A program made the position numbers and the translations under genes. Positions 12,744 through 15,653 of a DNA stretch of 15,653 bases are shown piece by piece (the first letter of the stretch is position 1; every line of letters begins with the position of its first letter). The notes below the pieces were generated by a model. The model saw only the letters and a program-made list of their open reading frames with translations, ran no database searches and was not told the DNA's origin. Source of the DNA: Bacteroidales bacterium UBA3653 (GTDB taxonomy: Bacteria; Bacteroidota; Bacteroidia; Bacteroidales; Paludibacteraceae); contig DFKE01000003.1 of assembly GCA_002373505.1 (NCBI GenBank), positions 1-15,653 of the forward strand, read 5' to 3'.

Positions 12744-12844
12744 TTCAGCTTTCAGTATTCAGCCTTCAGATGATTTCTGACGGCTAAATGGTCGTATGAC
12801 TAAATAAATGAGAAAATTGTAAATGACTAAATGAGTAAATGATT
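12744..12844. repeat. Two short tandem arrays, 7-bp and 8-bp units
   Basis: TTCAGCT, TTCAGTA, TTCAGCC and TTCAGAT run from 12744 to 12771 as four 7-bp units. AAATGACT, AAATGAGT and AAATGATT run from 12821 to 12844 as three 8-bp units that end three bases before the ATG at 12847. Related TAAATGAG strings lie between them. The sequence between 12728 and 12846 is otherwise AT-rich and non-coding. Confidence 0.65.
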
Positions 12845-12846
12845 TT

Positions 12847-12957
12847 ATGAATACAACAACAATTATTGTTGGAGTAGTGCTGTTAGCGATATGCATTATT
12901 CCTGTTCTTATCCTCAACAAATACGGTAAAGGCAACAAACACGACGAAGAGAAATGA
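12847..12957 (+). CDS. 36-residue single-helix membrane protein
   Basis: ATG 12847 to TGA 12957. Residues 1-5 are polar (MNTTT), 6-23 are hydrophobic (IIVGVVLLAICIIPVLIL) and the rest is charged (NKYGKGNKHDEEK), a clean single transmembrane helix with a positive then acidic tail. It overlaps the antiporter start as ATGA. Small membrane proteins of this shape often act as subunits or regulators of neighbouring transporters. That role here is inference. The overlap and the protein-like composition make it very likely to be translated. Confidence 0.7.
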   Translation: MNTTTIIVGVVLLAICIIPVLILNKYGKGNKHDEEK

Positions 12958-13901
12958 CAGCCTTGATTATCGTATTTGGATTTATATTCCTTTTGTTGGG
13001 CGCAGAAGGGCTGGTGAATGGTGCTTCGGGTTTGGCGAAACGCTTCGGTATCAGTAACCTCGTCATCGGCATGACCGTTGTAGCTTTCGGCACCTCGATG
13101 CCGGAGTTTGTGGTCAACATGCTTTCGGTGGCGGAAGGACAGACAGACCTCGCGCTGACCAATATTGTAGGTAGCAATATCATCAATATCTTCGTCATCC
13201 TCGGTCTGACGGCACTGGTTTACCCGATCGCCTCTGCCCGCTCCGCGCGGGTCTTTGACATTCCGATGAACATTCTTGCCGGTATCGTGGTGCTGGTGGC
13301 TGTGCTTGTCACGCTGCCTTTTGAGTCCGTGCCGGGCATGTCCCGTCTGAGCGGTGGCTTCCTTCTTCTGATCTTTGGTATCTTCATGTACCACAGTGTC
13401 AAAACAGCGAAAGCGGAACCGGACAGCACAGAAGATTTCAAACTCATGCCGCTTGCCAAAGCGCTGATATACATCGTCTTGGGGCTTGCAGGATTGATTT
13501 TGGGCGGCGAGATGATTGTCCGCGGTTCTGTCCGTGTGGCGACGGAATTAGGTGTGCCGGACGCTATCATCGGGCTGACCATCGTAGCGCTCGGAACTTC
13601 TCTGCCCGAACTGGCTACTTCGGTTGTCGCCGCCACCAAACACAACTGCGACCTGGCATTGGGAAATATCGTAGGCAGCGTGTCATTCAATGTGTTCTTT
13701 ATCTTGGGCACATCCGCGCTGCTTAGACCCCTTCCTGCCTACGAAGGAATTATTTTGGACGGTATCATGGCTACCTTGGGAGCCGTGCTGGTATGGCTGG
13801 GAGTCATCTCCAACCGCCAACACCAACTCAAGCGCTGGCATGGTGCCCTGTTATTAACCGTCTATGCGGCATACCTGACGTATAGACTAATAAATTTGTA
13901 A
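12954..13901 (+). CDS. Calcium/sodium antiporter, CaCA family (YrbG type)
   Basis: A 315-residue inner-membrane exchanger of the K+-dependent or K+-independent Na+/Ca2+ type. It has about ten transmembrane helices in two halves. The alpha-1 repeat is GMTVVAFGTSMPEFVVN with E51, followed by LTNIVGSNIINIF. The alpha-2 repeat is GLTIVALGTSLPELATS with E219, followed by LGNIVGSVSFNVFF. These glutamates line the ion site in the family. The loop between halves, about 148-165, is short and charged (KTAKAEPDSTEDFK). Length is standard. The start overlaps the 36-residue membrane protein and the next gene begins 4 bases after its stop. Which ions it moves in this organism cannot be told from sequence. 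Confidence 0.93.
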   Translation: MTALIIVFGFIFLLLGAEGLVNGASGLAKRFGISNLVIGMTVVAFGTSMPEFVVNMLSVAEGQTDLALTNIVGSNIINIFVILGLTALVYPIASARSARVFDIPMNILAGIVVLVAVLVTLPFESVPGMSRLSGGFLLLIFGIFMYHSVKTAKAEPDSTEDFKLMPLAKALIYIVLGLAGLILGGEMIVRGSVRVATELGVPDAIIGLTIVALGTSLPELATSVVAATKHNCDLALGNIVGSVSFNVFFILGTSALLRPLPAYEGIILDGIMATLGAVLVWLGVISNRQHQLKRWHGALLLTVYAAYLTYRLINL

Positions 13902-13905
13902 TTTT

Positions 13906-14292
13906 ATGGAAACTGAAAATAAAACATTGATTGAGCAATCATACATAGCTCGCAAAAGCTCGTTCTTCGGGCTGTTTCACCACTTGGTATATACGCCGAC
14001 CAACAGCTGGATTACCGACTACGCACGCTATTACGGGCACATCGTACGTGACGAACTGCGGGATTTGTTTTCGCTGGAGGATGACAAGTTCGTGCAGCGT
14101 CTGTCCAAACTCACGACCTACGAAGAAGCTGTTAACGGAAACGTGCTGGTGGAAGGTCATATCTCCGCCGACAAACAGTTTGTTTCCATGCGTTTGTACC
14201 TCTACGAGCAGATTGACTATCGGCCTGCAAGCAAGACCTATTTCCTGCAAGGCGAAGCGGCGCAACAAGCAGTCAAAGTCTTCAAGTTATAA
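13906..14292 (+). CDS. Conserved-looking hypothetical protein
   Basis: A 128-residue soluble protein. The N-terminal half has an aromatic-rich stretch, FFGLFHHLVYTPTNSWITDY at about 20-39, then a charged helix (RDELRDLFSLEDD). The C-terminal half looks like beta strands (ISADKQFVSMRLYLYEQ). No signal or membrane helix is clear. No family was recognised. It starts 4 bases after the antiporter stop and is followed by a terminator, so it is the last gene of that unit and may relate to ion transport only through co-expression. Confidence 0.65.
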   Translation: METENKTLIEQSYIARKSSFFGLFHHLVYTPTNSWITDYARYYGHIVRDELRDLFSLEDDKFVQRLSKLTTYEEAVNGNVLVEGHISADKQFVSMRLYLYEQIDYRPASKTYFLQGEAAQQAVKVFKL

Positions 14293-14317
14293 ACCGCAAG
14301 ACTTCCTTTCTGCCAAG

Positions 14318-14350
14318 GCGACTCACAGCAATGCGGGTCGCTTTTTTTTT
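14318..14350 (+). terminator. Intrinsic terminator of the antiporter unit
   Basis: GCGACTC at 14318-14324 pairs with GGGTCGC at 14335-14341 (one G-T pair) around a 10-base loop, followed by nine T at 14342-14350. Confidence 0.88.
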
Positions 14351-14362
14351 ATGCCATAAAAC

Positions 14363-14393
14363 TTGCATATGTCTGAAAAATGTTGTACCTTTG
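14363..14393 (+). promoter_or_regulatory. Promoter of the PNPOx-like unit
   Basis: TTGCATATGTC starts at 14363 and TACCTTTG lies at 14386-14393, with the A-rich spacer and 23-base offset. The start codon is at 14457, giving a leader of roughly 55 bases in which no clear structure was seen. Confidence 0.82.
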
Positions 14394-14456
14394 CACTCGC
14401 TTTAGAAGGAGTCGCCGAGATTGTCTTGCAGCCCTCAATGAGCACGAGTTATCATA

Positions 14457-14975
14457 ATGGAATTTCGACCCATGCGCCGGAAACGGCAGGAACTCCCGAA
14501 AGAGGAGTGTGAGAAGATATTGAATAAAGCAACCGCCGGAGTGCTGTCTGTCCTCGGCGATGGCGGCTATCCGTACGGCGTGCCCATCAGTTATGTCTAT
14601 GCCGAAGGCAAACTGTATTTTCATTCGGCGGTAGAGGGGCACAAGTTGGATGCAATCGCCCGCGAAGACAAGTGTTCGTTCACGGTCATTGACCAAGACG
14701 AGATACACCCGGACGAATACACCACCTATTTCCGTAGCGTGATTGCTTTCGGCCGCATCCACCGGTTGGAGAGCATGGAGGACATGTTGCACGGGTTGCG
14801 GCTCTTAGGCGGGAAATACAACCCCGGTGACCATGCGGGTTTGCAGCACGAGATAGACAAGTCCGTTGCCATGCCCGGCGGCATCCCTCACACCCGCGTG
14901 GCGGTTCTCTGCATGGAGATAGAACACCTCTCCGGCAAAGAGGCGATAGAGTTAGTGCGTGCACATAAAGGATAA
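14457..14975 (+). CDS. Pyridoxamine 5'-phosphate oxidase-fold flavoprotein (Nim-like)
   Basis: A 172-residue split-barrel flavin-binding protein. RRKRQELPKEECEKILNKA at 7-25 is the typical N-terminal helix. GVLSVLGDGGYPYGVPISYV at 28-47 is the first pair of strands. GKLYFHSAVEGHKLDAIARE from about 51 is the FMN-contact segment. IAFGRIHRLES is a later core strand. This arrangement matches the group that includes 5-nitroimidazole reductases (NimA) and other small FMN enzymes; the exact substrate is not readable, and resistance should not be inferred. Met6 (14472) is an alternative start. Cytosolic, probably a dimer. It heads a two-gene unit. Confidence 0.87.
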   Translation: MEFRPMRRKRQELPKEECEKILNKATAGVLSVLGDGGYPYGVPISYVYAEGKLYFHSAVEGHKLDAIAREDKCSFTVIDQDEIHPDEYTTYFRSVIAFGRIHRLESMEDMLHGLRLLGGKYNPGDHAGLQHEIDKSVAMPGGIPHTRVAVLCMEIEHLSGKEAIELVRAHKG

Positions 14976-15004
14976 AGAAGGTCTTGAGGACCGGTTCTCT
15001 GCCT

Positions 15005-15532
15005 ATGAATGATTTTGAAGAACTGATACGTCGCGACTTGCAGCAGTATTTGCTGAGCGAGGGCGAAATTGATGAGCGGCTGCCGGAATGCCCTGATGTG
15101 GAGGGCAAATGGGAGACGATAGCTAATGCGTATATCCCTGACGGAGTGCGTGAGTTTCAACACTATCCGCTTGCGTCGCTCGGGTGGATGATGTATCTCG
15201 GCATGGCTGTCGCGAAGATGTGGGACACCGCTTGGCAGTACTATGCAGCCAAAGAAGACTTGTATGTGTATCTGCGTGACAAACGTGGCTATGACGCGAT
15301 GGACGAGTATATCCGCAGAGACTTCCTCAAACTCTCTCCCAAGGATTTTGCTGCGACCGAAGAACTCGTCAGCGAGTGTGCATCACGTGTGCATAGTGCT
15401 TTGATTCGTCAGGATATCGAACCGGGTACCAAAGAGGCATTCCTTGGCTACGTCGCTTGTCTGCACCAGTTGTATCTCTTTGGTGCAGCCGTGCAACTCA
15501 AGCGCATGGACTATCACATGACGAGGCTATAA
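15005..15532 (+). CDS. Conserved hypothetical protein (Bacteroidales)
   Basis: A 175-residue mostly helical protein. Residues 56-72 (ASLGWMMYLGMAVAKMW) are hydrophobic and could be a buried or membrane helix; the preceding and following parts are charged. YVYLRDKRGYDAMDEYI at about 87-103 looks like a conserved core and reminds me of unnamed Bacteroidales proteins. No catalytic motif was recognised. ATG 15005 is used; a TTG at 14984 is less likely. It follows the flavoprotein by 29 bases and precedes a terminator, so the two are probably co-transcribed. Confidence 0.7.
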   Translation: MNDFEELIRRDLQQYLLSEGEIDERLPECPDVEGKWETIANAYIPDGVREFQHYPLASLGWMMYLGMAVAKMWDTAWQYYAAKEDLYVYLRDKRGYDAMDEYIRRDFLKLSPKDFAATEELVSECASRVHSALIRQDIEPGTKEAFLGYVACLHQLYLFGAAVQLKRMDYHMTRL

Positions 15533-15541
15533 CCAAACAAA

Positions 15542-15575
15542 AACTCACCCCAAAAAGGATGAGTTTTTTGTTTTT
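15542..15575 (+). terminator. Intrinsic terminator at the end of the last unit
   Basis: AACTCACCC at 15542-15550 pairs with GGATGAGTT at 15557-15565 with one mismatch around a CAAAAA loop, followed by a run of T with a single G. Confidence 0.85.
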
Positions 15576-15653
15576 GAGCCACTTCCCGGACTCGAACATT
15601 GCACATCGGTGCAATAATCGTGCCCCTTTGGGGCTAAGAACCCCCGGCTTTGA
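15576..15653 (-). other. tRNA-3'-end-like string and two hairpins
   Basis: On the minus strand GTTCGAGTCCGGGAAGTGGC has the T-loop (TTCGAGT) and following stem bases of a tRNA 3' end. The 5' side of the T-stem is absent (CAATG instead of the required complement), so no intact tRNA is formed. Upstream of it on the minus strand lie two hairpins: ATTGCAC/GTGCAAT at 15598-15615 and GCCCC/GGGGC at 15622-15634. It may be an attachment-site remnant or part of a longer repeat that leaves the window. Confidence 0.35.
15613..15641. repeat. Short repeat, right copy
   Basis: AATAATCGTGCCC (15613-15625), six bases, then GGCTAAGAAC (15632-15641). The arms are identical to those at 3078-3104 in mmcQ. Here the centre completes a perfect GCCCC-TTT-GGGGC hairpin. 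Confidence 0.7.

Noticed and set aside
12759..13394. Long minus-strand open frame (211 codons) over the antiporter
   Set aside because: It lies opposite a certain CaCA gene and is very rich in His, Asp and Arg, as expected from reading the complement of hydrophobic codons.
13220..13711. Minus-strand open frame of 163 codons
   Set aside because: It is a shadow of the antiporter gene with no promoter or family pattern.
15576..15653. Functional tRNA gene on the minus strand
   Set aside because: The T-stem cannot form and no D-arm or anticodon arm with correct spacing can be drawn; only a 3'-end-like string is present.

Overview
The window reads as a chromosomal stretch of a Bacteroidales bacterium. 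The evidence is the promoter type: a -7 box of the form TAnnTTTG with TTGCA 23 bases upstream, found eight times on the + strand (one copy weak) and once on the - strand. Weak use of Shine-Dalgarno sites and several Bacteroidales-type protein families agree with this. Every gene that can be called lies on the + strand. A single - strand promoter at the left edge points to a gene outside the window. No rRNA gene, intact tRNA gene, transposase, integrase or CRISPR array was seen.

Layout. (1) 165-1716: a promoter, a cupin gene, a radical SAM (SPL-type) gene and a strong terminator. (2) 1717-2319: about 600 bases with no convincing long gene, holding several inverted repeats, a promoter, a possible short RNA or leader with a 14-codon ORF ending in a hairpin plus T-run, a degenerate 11-bp tandem array, and a nested hairpin before a conserved hypothetical gene (2320-2814). 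(3) 2831-6987: one long unit from promoter to UUCG-loop terminator, containing an mmcQ/yjbR-like gene broken by a 25-base insertion, a cation diffusion facilitator, an isoprenylcysteine-methyltransferase-like membrane protein, an alpha/beta hydrolase, two small unknown ORFs, a hexapeptide-repeat acetyltransferase and an exported cyclophilin-like protein. (4) 7030-10515: a visibly AT-richer island flanked by 11-bp-period arrays. It holds a KilA-N protein that appears to have lost its middle, an unknown protein, and an M48-type metallopeptidase followed by an agmatine-deiminase-family protein and a 63-residue protein. (5) 10577-12226: a flavodoxin-fold reductase overlapping a lipoprotein with two carboxymuconolactone-decarboxylase-like domains and a cupin. 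(6) 12315-14350: a small exported protein, an unlisted 36-residue membrane protein overlapping a Na+/Ca2+-type antiporter, and a hypothetical protein. (7) 14363-15575: a pyridoxamine-oxidase-fold flavoprotein and a hypothetical protein, then a terminator. (8) 15576-15653: a non-coding tail with two hairpins and a tRNA-3'-end-like string.

How the genes may fit together. Most units look like housekeeping or accessory metabolism: redox flavoproteins, cupins, metal and calcium transport. The most unusual content is in the non-coding DNA. There are four arrays of different sequence that all share an 11-bp period. There is a promoter family whose spacer is also conserved. A short hairpin-like repeat seems to have inserted into mmcQ and recurs at the right end of the window. 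The M48 peptidase, guanidine deiminase and 63-residue protein form a compact, probably transferred cassette of unknown purpose. All function names rest on motif reading by eye; no database search was possible.
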